The notes beneath the pieces were generated by a model. The model searched no databases. It was not told the origin of the DNA and saw only the letters and a list, made by a program, of their open reading frames with translations. From HKCCE3408 sp038530555 (GTDB lineage: Bacteria; Pseudomonadota; Alphaproteobacteria; Rhodobacterales; Rhodobacteraceae), in assembly GCA_038530555.1 (NCBI GenBank), contig JBCBCN010000005.1:62001-126000 (forward strand): a stretch of 64,000 nt of DNA, in the 5' to 3' direction. The translations under genes were made by a program, and so were the position numbers. Of the stretch, positions 17,908 through 25,904 are shown piece by piece. The number at the start of each line of letters is the position of its first letter. The first letter of the stretch is position 1.

Positions 17908-18291
17908 CGGTCGGATCCAGGTTTGCTGACGCGTCAGGCGGGAAAAGATCTCTCACATATCAATATGAGCGCCGCGCGCCTGCCTGCAAGTTGCGGCAAC
18001 GGGCACAGGCATCGGCCAAGTGGGAAAAATCGAAATCGCTGCGAAATCTTAACCTTCTTTTAACCGGTTTCTCGCTAGCGTCACAGGGCAAGCAGCAGAT
18101 GCGGTTGTCGGTAGGCGCCGAACCACCCACCCCACCCCTCGCTCCCTCGGAGCTTGTCGACAACCCTCTGCTGCCTGACGAACCTTCCCGAAAAGTTGAC
18201 CCAGCACGCACAGTGGCGCATAGCCGCTTTTGGGGTGACCGACCGGCCCTTGATGGCTTAGCCTGAGGCTCACACCAGGGGCGCGGGCGCG
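17908..18291. other. intergenic region between uvrB and the glycosyltransferase gene
   Basis: 384 bases holding the divergent start regions of uvrB and the glycosyltransferase gene. Open frames across it are short and have no recognisable product. One clear motif is seen, a CtrA-type TTAA-N7-TTAA at 18049-18063. Confidence 0.6.
18049..18063. promoter_or_regulatory. CtrA-like binding motif
   Basis: TTAA, CCTTCTT, TTAA: an exact TTAA-N7-TTAA as bound by the alphaproteobacterial cell-cycle and motility regulator CtrA. It lies 243 bases before the glycosyltransferase start and 142 bases before uvrB. Chance occurrence is possible for so short a motif, but TTAA is rare in this GC-rich sequence. 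Confidence 0.45.
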
Positions 18292-19305
18292 ATGCGTATT
18301 ACGGCAATCACACCGATGAAGAACGAGGGGCCATACATCCTCGAATGGCTCGCCTATCACCATTTGATCGGGGTGAACGATTTTCTGGTGTTCACCAATG
18401 CTTGCGCGGATGGTAGCGATCAGATGCTCGAGCGTCTCGACGAGATGGGGATCGTGCGGCATATGCCAAACCCCTCCACCGTCACTGGGAGCACCGCCCA
18501 CCATCTGGAACTGATCCGCTATATCAATGCCTTCCCGCGGATCCGCCGCTCAGACTGGCACATCAATATCGACGCCGATGAGTTCATCGCAGTCCGGGCC
18601 GGGGACGGAGCTTTGAGTGATCTTTTTGCGGCTGCGCCGGACGCGCAACTGATATCACTCCTGCAGATCCCCTATGGCAGTCAGGGTCAGCGGGAGATGC
18701 AAGACGCGCTACAGATCCGGCAATTCACACATGCCTTTGACTGGCGCGCGGAGGGCGCTGACCGTCGCTCTCGTTTGGGCATCAAAACTCTGGTTCGGCG
18801 CGATGCGCCCATGCGCCGGATCGTCAATCACGCGCCGAAGCTGCGCAAGCGCGGGCTGGATGATCTTTGTTGGGTCAACGGGGGCGGCGTGCCGATCGAC
18901 CTAGAACTCGCCAGCAGCATCCCCAAGTCTTTTCCCCCGAATTATTGGAGCGGCGCGCTCGCTCAAATTAACCACTACGCGGTACGCTCGATGGACGCCT
19001 ATCTGGTTCAATCGGATCGCGGCAACGCCAATCGGGGCAGTGACGCAAATCTCAAATACTGGCGAGTGCACGACATCAACGAAGTCGAAGACGGTACGGC
19101 CTTGCGCTTTGCCGAGAGGGTCGAGGCTTTGCGTCAAGACTGGTTGCGCGATCCAGAGCTGCGCGATCTACACGCGGCGTCGTTTGCCTGGCACGTCAAT
19201 CGGATCGAAGAGCTTAAGCAAGACCCCGAGCGCGCCCGACTGCGCCGCCGGATTGAGCGATGGCATCGCCGGACCTATGAAAGCCCGGCCGAGGCGGCGG
19301 AATGA
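18292..19305 (+). CDS. glycosyltransferase family 2-like protein
   Basis: 337 residues. The N-terminus MRITAITPMKNEGPYILEW, the VFTNACADGSDQML segment and the DxD motif within INIDADEFI (near residue 85) fit the Glyco_tranf_2_4 family of GT-A fold transferases that use nucleotide sugars. The C-terminal third is basic and lacks membrane helices. The acetyltransferase gene that follows overlaps by 4 bases. Substrate unknown; surface polysaccharide is likely. Confidence 0.85.
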   Translation: MRITAITPMKNEGPYILEWLAYHHLIGVNDFLVFTNACADGSDQMLERLDEMGIVRHMPNPSTVTGSTAHHLELIRYINAFPRIRRSDWHINIDADEFIAVRAGDGALSDLFAAAPDAQLISLLQIPYGSQGQREMQDALQIRQFTHAFDWRAEGADRRSRLGIKTLVRRDAPMRRIVNHAPKLRKRGLDDLCWVNGGGVPIDLELASSIPKSFPPNYWSGALAQINHYAVRSMDAYLVQSDRGNANRGSDANLKYWRVHDINEVEDGTALRFAERVEALRQDWLRDPELRDLHAASFAWHVNRIEELKQDPERARLRRRIERWHRRTYESPAEAAE

Positions 19306-19823
19306 GCACGCCCGAGGGCTATGAGATCCGGCTAAGTGATCCACGTGCGGCGGATCTTGCGCCGCTTTTTGCGGCCCATGTTGCCCATGGCGCCGCGCAT
19401 TATCCGTCTGAGAGCAACCATGAGCTGAGCGCCGATGACCTCTTTGGCACCTCCGCCGCGTTTTTCGTTGCGCGCGAGGTGGAAACTGGTGAACCGGTTG
19501 GGATGGCCGCCCTCGTGGCGCTGTCGTCAGACGCTGCGGAACTAAAGTCAATGCATGTGCTGCCGGTGGCGCGGGGCTCGGGGCTTGCGTCTGCCTTGAT
19601 GCAGGCGGTCCTTTTTGAGGCTCAGTGCCAGAGTTTTGAGAACATTTGGCTGGAGACGGGCAGTCGTGACGCCTCGGCGGCGGCGCGAAGGCTTTATGCC
19701 CGCTATGGCTTCGAGCTTTGCCCGCCATTTGGCGCCTATGTCGAGGATCCAGAGAGTGTCTTCATGACGCTGGCATTGACCCGGTCGAGCCAATCCGCGA
19801 CACCGCCAATAGCGACCCCTTAG
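19302..19823 (+). CDS. GNAT-family N-acetyltransferase
   Basis: 173 residues with the GNAT acetyl-CoA-binding motif ELKSMHVLPVARGSGLASALM (near residues 80-105, R/Q-x-x-G-x-G/A variant) and the C-terminal ARRLYARYGFELCPPFGAYVEDP typical of the family. Coupled to the glycosyltransferase gene by a 4-base overlap. Its last four codons, including the TAG stop at 19821-19823, lie inside the tRNA-Arg gene, so the two share 10 bases. Confidence 0.88.
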   Translation: MSTPEGYEIRLSDPRAADLAPLFAAHVAHGAAHYPSESNHELSADDLFGTSAAFFVAREVETGEPVGMAALVALSSDAAELKSMHVLPVARGSGLASALMQAVLFEAQCQSFENIWLETGSRDASAAARRLYARYGFELCPPFGAYVEDPESVFMTLALTRSSQSATPPIATP

Positions 19824-19890
19824 CTCAACTGGATAGAGCAGCTGACTTCTAATCAGCAGGTTGAGGGTTCGAGTCCTTCAGGGGTCGCCA
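19814..19890 (+). tRNA. tRNA-Arg (anticodon TCT)
   Basis: 77 bases with CCA encoded at the end. The acceptor stem pairs GACCCCT (19814-19820) with AGGGGTC (19880-19886), with G at the discriminator position. The anticodon stem GCTGA/TCAGC encloses CTTCTAA with anticodon TCT, reading AGA and AGG. The T-arm GAGGGTTCGAGTCCTTC has a normal TTCGA loop. The first 10 bases overlap the end of the acetyltransferase gene. Confidence 0.96.
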
Positions 19891-19978
19891 AATCCCAGTT
19901 CACCATCGCAATGATCGACAGGCCAATGCGGAAGGTCTATCACCGCCGCGAGTGAGGGCGCTGAGAAAGACACAAGAC

Positions 19979-21220
19979 ATGGATCCCGAAGTCCTTTTGC
20001 GAAAGATGTTCGACCGCGCCGTGGAAGTCGCCGACCCGATGCGTAGCATTGCCGACTACCTGCCGGAAAAGCCTTCGGGACGCGTCGTTATTTTGGGCGC
20101 CGGTAAAGCCTCAGCGCGCATGGCTGAGGCTGTTGAGGCGGTCTGGGGGCCGTGCGAAGGGCTGGTGATCACGCGCTACGGCTATGGGCGCCTCTGTCAG
20201 GGTGTCGAGATTGTGGAGGCATCGCATCCCATTCCCGACGTAAGCGGCATGCGCGCGACCAAGCGCATGCTGGAGCTTGCCGATAGCCTCACCGAGGACG
20301 ACTTTGCGCTCATCTTGATTTCGGGCGGCGCATCTTCGCTGCTCGTCGCGCCGGCGGGTGGAATCACACTAACAGAAAAACAAGAGCTGAGCACCGCATT
20401 GCTGGCCTCGGGCGCGCCGATCCATGAGCTCAACGTTGTGCGGCGCGCGATTAGCCGGATCAAAGGTGGGCGCCTCGCGGCACGGATCTATCCCGCGCGT
20501 ACGCTGTGCTTGGCCATTTCCGATGTGGCCGGTGATAATCCGCTCTTCATTGGCTCGGGTCCAACAGTGGCCGGGCCAAGCGGCGCGCTGGATGCGAGTG
20601 AGATTTTGCGGCGATTGAAGATCTCAATCCCGGCATCGATCCGAGCGGCCTTGGATGCGCCCAACGACGCCCCGCATGTCAACGACCCACGGCTGTCGCG
20701 TGCGGAAACGATCGTTTATGCAGCACCGTCGCAATCGCTTTCGGCGGCGGCGAAATTGGCGCAGGACCAAAAGGTAGAGGTGCGCCTGATCGGTGACGCG
20801 GTCGAGGGAGAGGCGCGCGACATTGCAAAGGCCCATGCTCAAGCGGCCATTCGCTTGCAAAGAGACCTTAGCGGGCCGTGCGTGCTGATGTCAGGCGGAG
20901 AGCTCACCGTGACCCGAACTGGTGACGGCTCTGGCGGGCCGAATGCGGAATACGCCCTCGCGCTTGCCCTGGCGCTGCAGGGTGCCCCGGGAATTTATGG
21001 AATTGCTTGCGACACGGACGGCGTCGATGGCGCGGAAGAAGTCGCGGGAGCTATGGTGACACCGGAAAGCCTGCGCGGCTTGCGCAATCTAGCCGAAGAG
21101 GCCCTGCTTCAAAACGATGCGCACGGCTTTTGGGGGCGGGCCGGTGGTCAGATTGTGACCGGGCCCACTCTGACCAATGTGAACGATTTCCGGGCCATCT
21201 TCGTGGAGCCCTTGGCCTGA
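19979..21220 (+). CDS. glycerate 2-kinase (MOFRL family)
   Basis: 413-residue enzyme of the GckA/TtuD type that phosphorylates D-glycerate to 2-phosphoglycerate (or reduces related hydroxypyruvate-linked substrates in older naming). Signs: VVILGAGKASARMAEAVE near the N-terminus, SGGASSLLVAPAGGITL, ELNVVRRAISRIKGGRLA, and the C-terminal MOFRL part with GPCVLMSGGELTVT and DTDGVDG. I chose the ATG at 19979; a GTG at 19952 is less conserved. Lies between tRNA-Arg and ihfB as a single gene. Confidence 0.9.
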   Translation: MDPEVLLRKMFDRAVEVADPMRSIADYLPEKPSGRVVILGAGKASARMAEAVEAVWGPCEGLVITRYGYGRLCQGVEIVEASHPIPDVSGMRATKRMLELADSLTEDDFALILISGGASSLLVAPAGGITLTEKQELSTALLASGAPIHELNVVRRAISRIKGGRLAARIYPARTLCLAISDVAGDNPLFIGSGPTVAGPSGALDASEILRRLKISIPASIRAALDAPNDAPHVNDPRLSRAETIVYAAPSQSLSAAAKLAQDQKVEVRLIGDAVEGEARDIAKAHAQAAIRLQRDLSGPCVLMSGGELTVTRTGDGSGGPNAEYALALALALQGAPGIYGIACDTDGVDGAEEVAGAMVTPESLRGLRNLAEEALLQNDAHGFWGRAGGQIVTGPTLTNVNDFRAIFVEPLA

Positions 21221-21402
21221 CAAAGAGCCCGAATCAGAGCTGGCTGCAGGCTTCGTCCCGGGGCGTTGCGAGGCGAAAACCACAGCGATTGCGCTTTTCT
21301 TGCCCGTGAAAGCGTCCCCATGGGGCTAAAATCCCGCGTCTTTCCAGTTTCTTACGCAGGCTTGATCGCCTATATTCGCGCAACGCTGCCTGGGAGGGAT
21401 GC

Positions 21403-21681
21403 ATGATACGCTCCGAGCTTGTTCAAAAGCTGTCTGACGAAAACCCACATCTCTTCCAACGTGATGTCGAACGCATCGTGAATGCGATCTTTGAAGAGAT
21501 CATCGAAGCCATGGCCAATGGCGACCGCGTTGAACTGCGCGGCTTTGGCGCGTTTTCTGTCAAGAAACGAGACGCTCGAACCGGCCGCAACCCGCGTACG
21601 GGCGAGAGTGTCTCTGTCGATGAAAAGCACGTGCCGTTTTTCAAGGCGGGCAAGCTGCTGCGGGATCGGCTGAACCCTTAA
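21403..21681 (+). CDS. ihfB: integration host factor subunit beta
   Basis: 92-residue DNA-bending protein. MIRSELVQKLSDENPHL, IFEEIIEAMANGDRVELRGFGAFSV and the minor-groove arm ARTGRNPRTGE, followed by VPFFKAGK, are the IHF-beta signature (the arm carries the intercalating proline in RNPRTG). It works as a heterodimer with IHF-alpha, encoded elsewhere. Followed by the LapA-like gene and trpF, an order common in Rhodobacterales. Confidence 0.96.
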   Translation: MIRSELVQKLSDENPHLFQRDVERIVNAIFEEIIEAMANGDRVELRGFGAFSVKKRDARTGRNPRTGESVSVDEKHVPFFKAGKLLRDRLNP

Positions 21682-21750
21682 GCCAGCTATTCCCCTGGTC
21701 ATTGCCGAGCGTCCTGGGCTAGGTCGATTGCACGGGAAAGGAAGCTTACC

Positions 21751-22110
21751 ATGCGCTTGATCAAGTTATTTCTGTTGGCCGTTATCCTGGTTGGACTCGT
21801 GATCGCGGCTTTGGCGAACCAACAGTCCGTGACACTCTCGCTGTTGCCTGCAGGGCTCGCCGGTTGGATGGACTGGACCTATGATATCCAACTGCCGTTA
21901 TTTGTCGTCATCTTCGCAGGGATCCTAGTGGGCCTCGTGTTGGGCTACATTCTGGAATGGCTGCGGGAGCATCGATACCGCGCCGAGGCCAGCAAGGAGC
22001 GGCGCGCGCGCACCAAGCTTGAGCGTGAGATGGATGACCTCAAAGGAAAGACGCGCGGTGATCAGGATGAGGTCCTGTCGCTTTTGGACGATACCGCGCG
22101 CAGCAGCTGA
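21751..22110 (+). CDS. LapA/DUF1049 domain membrane protein
   Basis: 119 residues with two membrane segments (about 4-22 and 50-72) around a short loop holding the ANQQSVTLSLLP motif, and a charged C-terminal helix (about 78-110) rich in Arg, Glu and Lys. This is the LapA (lipopolysaccharide assembly protein A) domain layout. In gammaproteobacteria LapA/LapB tune LpxC turnover; that role is not shown here. Five bases before trpF. Confidence 0.83.
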   Translation: MRLIKLFLLAVILVGLVIAALANQQSVTLSLLPAGLAGWMDWTYDIQLPLFVVIFAGILVGLVLGYILEWLREHRYRAEASKERRARTKLEREMDDLKGKTRGDQDEVLSLLDDTARSS

Positions 22111-22115
22111 GCCCC

Positions 22116-22769
22116 ATGCCGGTCGCCATTAAATTCTGCGGTTTGTCAAAGCCCGCCGATATCGACGCGGCTGTGTCCGCTGGCGCGGCCTATGTCGGGT
22201 TTGTGTTTTTCGCTAAATCTCCGCGCGCTGTGACATTGGCGCAAGCGCGCGACCTGGCACGCCTGGTCCCGCCGGGCATCGCGCGGGTCGGTCTTTGCGT
22301 GGATATGAATGACGCGGGTCTTGAGGAGATCGCGGCATCAGGCGCGGTCGACACGCTACAGCTTCATGGTGCGGAAAGCCCCGGGCGAGTGACCGAGGTC
22401 AAAGCGCGCTTCGGCCTACCGGTGATCAAGGCTGTTGGCTTGTCACAGCGGACTGATCTTGAGCGTGTCCGGGCCTTCGCGAGGGTGGCCGATCAGGTTT
22501 TGATCGATGCCAAACCGCCCGAAGGCGCCGACTTGCCGGGCGGCAACGGCGTGGCCTTCGATTGGGGCTTGGTGCAGGGCCTCGATCTACCTGTGCCGTG
22601 GCTTCTTGCCGGCGGCCTGACCCCGGACAATGTGGCCCAGGCCGTGCAGGCGACTGGGGCCCGGCAAGTGGATGTCAGCTCGGGCGTCGAAACCGCGCCG
22701 GGTCAAAAGGATCCGGCCCTGATTGCGGCCTTCGCCGAGGCCCTATCCTTCGTTCCAAGCCCCGGTTGA
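22116..22769 (+). CDS. trpF: phosphoribosylanthranilate isomerase
   Basis: TIM-barrel enzyme of tryptophan synthesis (third step), 217 residues. IKFCGLSKPADI holds the catalytic Cys (CGL), AYVGFVFFAKSPRAV and DTLQLHGAES are family motifs, and the general-acid Asp sits in VLIDAKPPEGADLPGGNG. Separated from trpB by a 107-base gap, with trpA distant at 32 kb, so the trp genes are split. Confidence 0.95.
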   Translation: MPVAIKFCGLSKPADIDAAVSAGAAYVGFVFFAKSPRAVTLAQARDLARLVPPGIARVGLCVDMNDAGLEEIAASGAVDTLQLHGAESPGRVTEVKARFGLPVIKAVGLSQRTDLERVRAFARVADQVLIDAKPPEGADLPGGNGVAFDWGLVQGLDLPVPWLLAGGLTPDNVAQAVQATGARQVDVSSGVETAPGQKDPALIAAFAEALSFVPSPG

Positions 22770-22780
22770 GCCGTTTGTCA

Positions 22781-22807
22781 GAGTAACTTTTGCCCGAGTA
22801 ACTTTTG
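22781..22807. repeat. 12-base tandem repeat between trpF and trpB
   Basis: GAGTAACTTTTG occurs at 22781-22792 and again at 22796-22807, three bases apart, starting 11 bases after the trpF stop. Possibly a replication-slippage duplication or a paired binding site. No known operator was recognised. Confidence 0.7.
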
Positions 22808-22876
22808 AATGGCGCAGGCATGGCCAATTGCGGCCGTCCGAGCTAACACTGGTTGACCAAATTGGAGGCGCGGCGC

Positions 22877-24109
22877 ATGCCCGATGACATCCTGAACTCG
22901 TTCACCACTGGCCCAGATGAAAGCGGTCGTTTCGGCGATTTCGGCGGGCGTTTTGTGTCTGAGACTTTGATGCCGCTGATCCTGGAGCTTGAGCGTCAAT
23001 ACGAGATCGCCAAGACCGATCAGAGCTTTTGGGATGAGATGCACCACCTTTGGACGCATTATGTCGGTCGGCCCAGCCCCCTCTATTTCGCTGAGCGCCT
23101 GACAGAGCGTTTGGGCGGCGCCAAGATCTACCTTAAGCGCGATGAGCTCAACCACACGGGCGCGCACAAGATCAACAATGTGCTTGGCCAGATCATCCTG
23201 GCGCGCCGCATGGGCAAGACTCGGATCATCGCGGAAACGGGCGCCGGTCAACACGGTGTGGCGACGGCGACGGTTTGCGCCAAGTTCGGGCTCAAATGCG
23301 TGGTCTATATGGGCGCCCACGATGTGGAGCGCCAAAAGCCGAACGTCTTTCGCATGAAGCTGTTGGGGGCCGAGGTCGTGCCCGTCACCTCTGGCCGTGG
23401 CACGCTGAAGGACGCGATGAATGATGCCTTGCGCGATTGGGTGACCAATGTGCGCGATACGTTTTACTGCATTGGAACGGTGGCAGGGCCGCATCCCTAT
23501 CCGGCCATGGTGCGCGATTTCCAGGCGATCATTGGCAAGGAGACCCGTGAGCAGATGATGGCGGCCGAGGGGCGTCTGCCCGACACGCTCATCGCGGCGA
23601 TTGGCGGTGGGTCCAATGCTATGGGTCTTTTCTATCCGTTCCTGGATGAGCCCGATGTGGGGATCATCGGCGTCGAGGCCGGTGGCAAGGGCGTGAATGC
23701 CAAGATGGAACATTGTGCCAGCCTGACCGGCGGCAGGCCTGGCGTGTTGCATGGCAACCGGACATATCTTCTACAAGATGATGACGGGCAGATCCTCGAA
23801 GGTTTTTCAATCTCGGCTGGCCTGGATTATCCCGGGATCGGGCCCGAGCATGCTTGGCTCCACGATATCGGTCGGGCGCAATATGTCTCGATCACCGATA
23901 CCGAAGCTTTGGATGCGTTTCAGCTCTGCTGTGAGACCGAGGGCATCATCCCGGCGCTGGAGCCCTCTCACGCCTTGGCCCATGTCACCAAGATCGCGGG
24001 TGAGCTTCCCAGCGATCATATCATCTGCATGAATATGTGCGGGCGTGGCGATAAGGACATCTTCACCGTGGCCGGTGCGCTCGGTTGGGAGATGGGCGAG
24101 GGCGGATAA
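22877..24109 (+). CDS. trpB: tryptophan synthase beta chain
   Basis: PLP enzyme joining indole and serine, 411 residues from the ATG at 22877, which has TTGGAGG just upstream (a TTG at 22853 would add eight codons). The PLP lysine is in KRDELNHTGAHKINNVLGQ, and the phosphate-binding GGGSNAMG and AETGAGQHGVATAT motifs are intact. Its alpha partner trpA lies 8 kb away on the other strand. Confidence 0.97.
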   Translation: MPDDILNSFTTGPDESGRFGDFGGRFVSETLMPLILELERQYEIAKTDQSFWDEMHHLWTHYVGRPSPLYFAERLTERLGGAKIYLKRDELNHTGAHKINNVLGQIILARRMGKTRIIAETGAGQHGVATATVCAKFGLKCVVYMGAHDVERQKPNVFRMKLLGAEVVPVTSGRGTLKDAMNDALRDWVTNVRDTFYCIGTVAGPHPYPAMVRDFQAIIGKETREQMMAAEGRLPDTLIAAIGGGSNAMGLFYPFLDEPDVGIIGVEAGGKGVNAKMEHCASLTGGRPGVLHGNRTYLLQDDDGQILEGFSISAGLDYPGIGPEHAWLHDIGRAQYVSITDTEALDAFQLCCETEGIIPALEPSHALAHVTKIAGELPSDHIICMNMCGRGDKDIFTVAGALGWEMGEGG

Positions 24110-24114
24110 ACTCA

Positions 24115-24132
24115 GGTTTATTCCCATAAACC
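24115..24132 (+). terminator. hairpin after trpB
   Basis: GGTTTAT and ATAAACC pair across a 4-base TCCC loop, starting 6 bases after the trpB stop. The stem is only 7 pairs and no T-run follows, so termination strength is doubtful. Confidence 0.35.
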
Positions 24133-24246
24133 AGAGGCCCATAGACCTTCGGATAAACTCCAGGCAGATGGCTCGGACACCCAGCCCGCGCTTGATTTGC
24201 GGTCGTCGGCACATGACGTGTCGGCGATTTGCAAATGGAGAGACCG

Positions 24247-24522
24247 ATGAAACGTTATCTTACAACCACCGCTTTGGCCCTCAGCCTTGTTAGCGGAACC
24301 GCTGAGGCTGCGCCCTTCGTTTTCCTTACGGATGCCAACAAGGATGAGGCCTTTGTCGAAGTTGCCGATCTCGGCCAATTTTTGACGCGTCTGCTGGGCG
24401 AGGGCGGATCTGCGCAGTGGAGCTATAACGATGATGATGATGATTTTGATGATGACGATTACGACGACGATGACGATGACGACGAAGATGACGACGATGA
24501 TGATGATGATGATGATGACTGA
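24247..24522 (+). CDS. secreted protein with poly-aspartate tail
   Basis: 91 residues from the ATG at 24247 (GGAGA upstream). A signal peptide (MKRYLTTTALALSLVSGTAEA) is followed by a short region of about 37 residues (VFLTDANKDEAFVEVADLG) and a C-terminal tail of about 32 residues that is almost all Asp with single Phe, Tyr and Glu. The tail is coded by GAT/GAC triplets. Such a tail could bind calcium or other cations outside the cell. First gene of a three-gene cassette with another Asp-tailed protein and a membrane LuxR-type regulator. Function unknown. Confidence 0.75.
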   Translation: MKRYLTTTALALSLVSGTAEAAPFVFLTDANKDEAFVEVADLGQFLTRLLGEGGSAQWSYNDDDDDFDDDDYDDDDDDDEDDDDDDDDDDD

Positions 24523-24584
24523 GCAATCAGCGCGAGCGGGCGGCAGAGTGTCGCCCGTGTCGACCCCGACTGGATGAGCCTGCC

Positions 24585-24992
24585 ATGATGCGTCGTCGCG
24601 ATTTGCTTTTGGGTCTGCTGGCAACTGCCTCCTCTGTTGGCCTGGCCGAGGCGCAGACGCCCGTCGATGCAATTATCGCCCGGCTCGAAAGCGAAGGTTG
24701 GCGTTTAACACGCCAAACGCGCACTCTTCTCGGCAGGGTGCGCATAATCGCCCGCAAAGGCTCCGATCAGCGCGAAGTGGTGATCGATCCACGCAATGGC
24801 GCAATTTTGCGCGATTTCATCTATCAGGACGCGTTGAGTGGGAACGGTGGCACCGGTGCCGGTACTCGAACAAGCGGTGAGGATGAAAGCACAGGGTCGC
24901 ACGGATCGTCCGACAATGATGGTGACGACGATAACGACGACGATGATGATGGTGGGGACGATGACGGCGGCGACGAGCACGATGATGATTGA
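24585..24992 (+). CDS. secreted PepSY-like protein with acidic tail
   Basis: 135 residues. The signal peptide (MMRRRDLLLGLLATASSVGLAEA) starts with arginines in a manner that could suggest Tat export but the twin-Arg motif is incomplete. Residues about 24-85 (IIARLESEGWRLTRQTRTLLG, then EVVIDPRNGAILRDF) look like one PepSY-type repeat. The last third is Gly/Ser then Asp-rich. It lies 62 bases after the poly-Asp gene and 16 before the regulator, so the three are probably one operon. Confidence 0.72.
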   Translation: MMRRRDLLLGLLATASSVGLAEAQTPVDAIIARLESEGWRLTRQTRTLLGRVRIIARKGSDQREVVIDPRNGAILRDFIYQDALSGNGGTGAGTRTSGEDESTGSHGSSDNDGDDDNDDDDDGGDDDGGDEHDDD

Positions 24993-25008
24993 GTGTGATT
25001 GAGCCCAG

Positions 25009-25518
25009 ATGTCTCGCAAATGGATCATCCTAAGCGTTTTTGCCGTTCAGCTTGGGTGCTCGATCTTCTTCGTGGCCGAGATCCTTCTCTCGGTTCTAGG
25101 TCTGCCCTTCGATCCAATCCCCTGGCGGATCCATGAGCTGATCGAGATCGGGGCCGCCGTTGGTTTGATCTTTGGCGTCGTGGTCGGCGCGATCTATCTA
25201 CGGACCGTTTTGCGACGCGCTAGGCGGGCCGAAAGCGCGCTCAGAGCGGCATCAGGGGCGTTCTGGGAGCTTATGGAGGAACGCTTCGAGCAATGGGAAC
25301 TGACACCGGCTGAACGGGACGTGGCTCAATTCGCCTTAAGAGGCATGAGCCTTGCCGAGATTTCGGGCCTTCGGCAGACCTCGGAGGGTACGGTGAAGGC
25401 CCAGACGGCTGCAATCTATCGCAAGGCGGGCGTGACCTCTCGCACGGAGCTGTTGGGCTTATTCGTTGAGGATTTGATGATCGACGGCGGTCAATCGCCC
25501 GACGAATCGAGCGCGTAA
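25009..25518 (+). CDS. membrane-anchored LuxR-type HTH regulator
   Basis: 169 residues. Two membrane segments (about 7-30 and 47-68), then a linker helix and a C-terminal GerE/LuxR helix-turn-helix (about 98-160: LTPAERDVAQFALRGMSLAEI, then SEGTVKAQTAAIYRKAGV). No receiver or autoinducer domain is present, so the signal probably comes from the membrane or periplasm. Third gene of the cassette with the two Asp-tailed secreted proteins. Its last 28 bases overlap the end of the convergent DUF2237 gene. Confidence 0.82.
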   Translation: MSRKWIILSVFAVQLGCSIFFVAEILLSVLGLPFDPIPWRIHELIEIGAAVGLIFGVVVGAIYLRTVLRRARRAESALRAASGAFWELMEERFEQWELTPAERDVAQFALRGMSLAEISGLRQTSEGTVKAQTAAIYRKAGVTSRTELLGLFVEDLMIDGGQSPDESSA

Positions 25519-25892
25519 GTCTCGAGCACGTCCACTGGCACCACGTTCAAGGCTTTTTGGTGCGTCGCGGCCAGATCGACCTGGGGCGCGACACCCTCTT
25601 CGTGGGCTTGCATGAAGCGGCTGGCGCACAGGCACCAGCGATCACCAGGTTTGAGCCCTGCGAAATTGTATTCCGGACGAGGCGTCGATAGGTCGTTGCC
25701 CACATATTTCGAGAAGGCCAGGAACTCCTCGGTCACCACCGCGCACACCGTGTGCGAGCCCGCGTCGAGCGGTCCGGTGTCGCAACAGCCATTTCGGTAG
25801 AACCCCGTCAGCGGATCGGTAGAGCAGGAGGCAAGCTCCGTCCCAAGCACATTGATCGAGGCCGCTTTTGCATGCGGTGCGGGCTGGGACAT
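25491..25892 (-). CDS. DUF2237 family protein
   Basis: 133-residue cytosolic protein. NVLGTELASCSTDPLTGFYRNGCC, HTVCAVVTEEFLAFS, GNDLSTPRPEYNFAGLKPGDRWCLCA and the closing QVDLAATHQKAL are diagnostic for DUF2237, a small conserved family with clustered cysteines and unknown role. Twelve bases after the DUF2332 gene, so likely the last gene of the pth-DUF2332-DUF2237 run. Confidence 0.9.
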   Translation of the reverse strand: MSQPAPHAKAASINVLGTELASCSTDPLTGFYRNGCCDTGPLDAGSHTVCAVVTEEFLAFSKYVGNDLSTPRPEYNFAGLKPGDRWCLCASRFMQAHEEGVAPQVDLAATHQKALNVVPVDVLETYALDSSGD

Positions 25893-25904
25893 GGTCGTGC
25901 CTCC

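Noticed and set aside
24326..24526. poly-His-start frame antisense to the poly-Asp gene
   Set aside because: Merely the complement of GAT/GAC repeats; no ribosome site or signal, while the plus frame has both.
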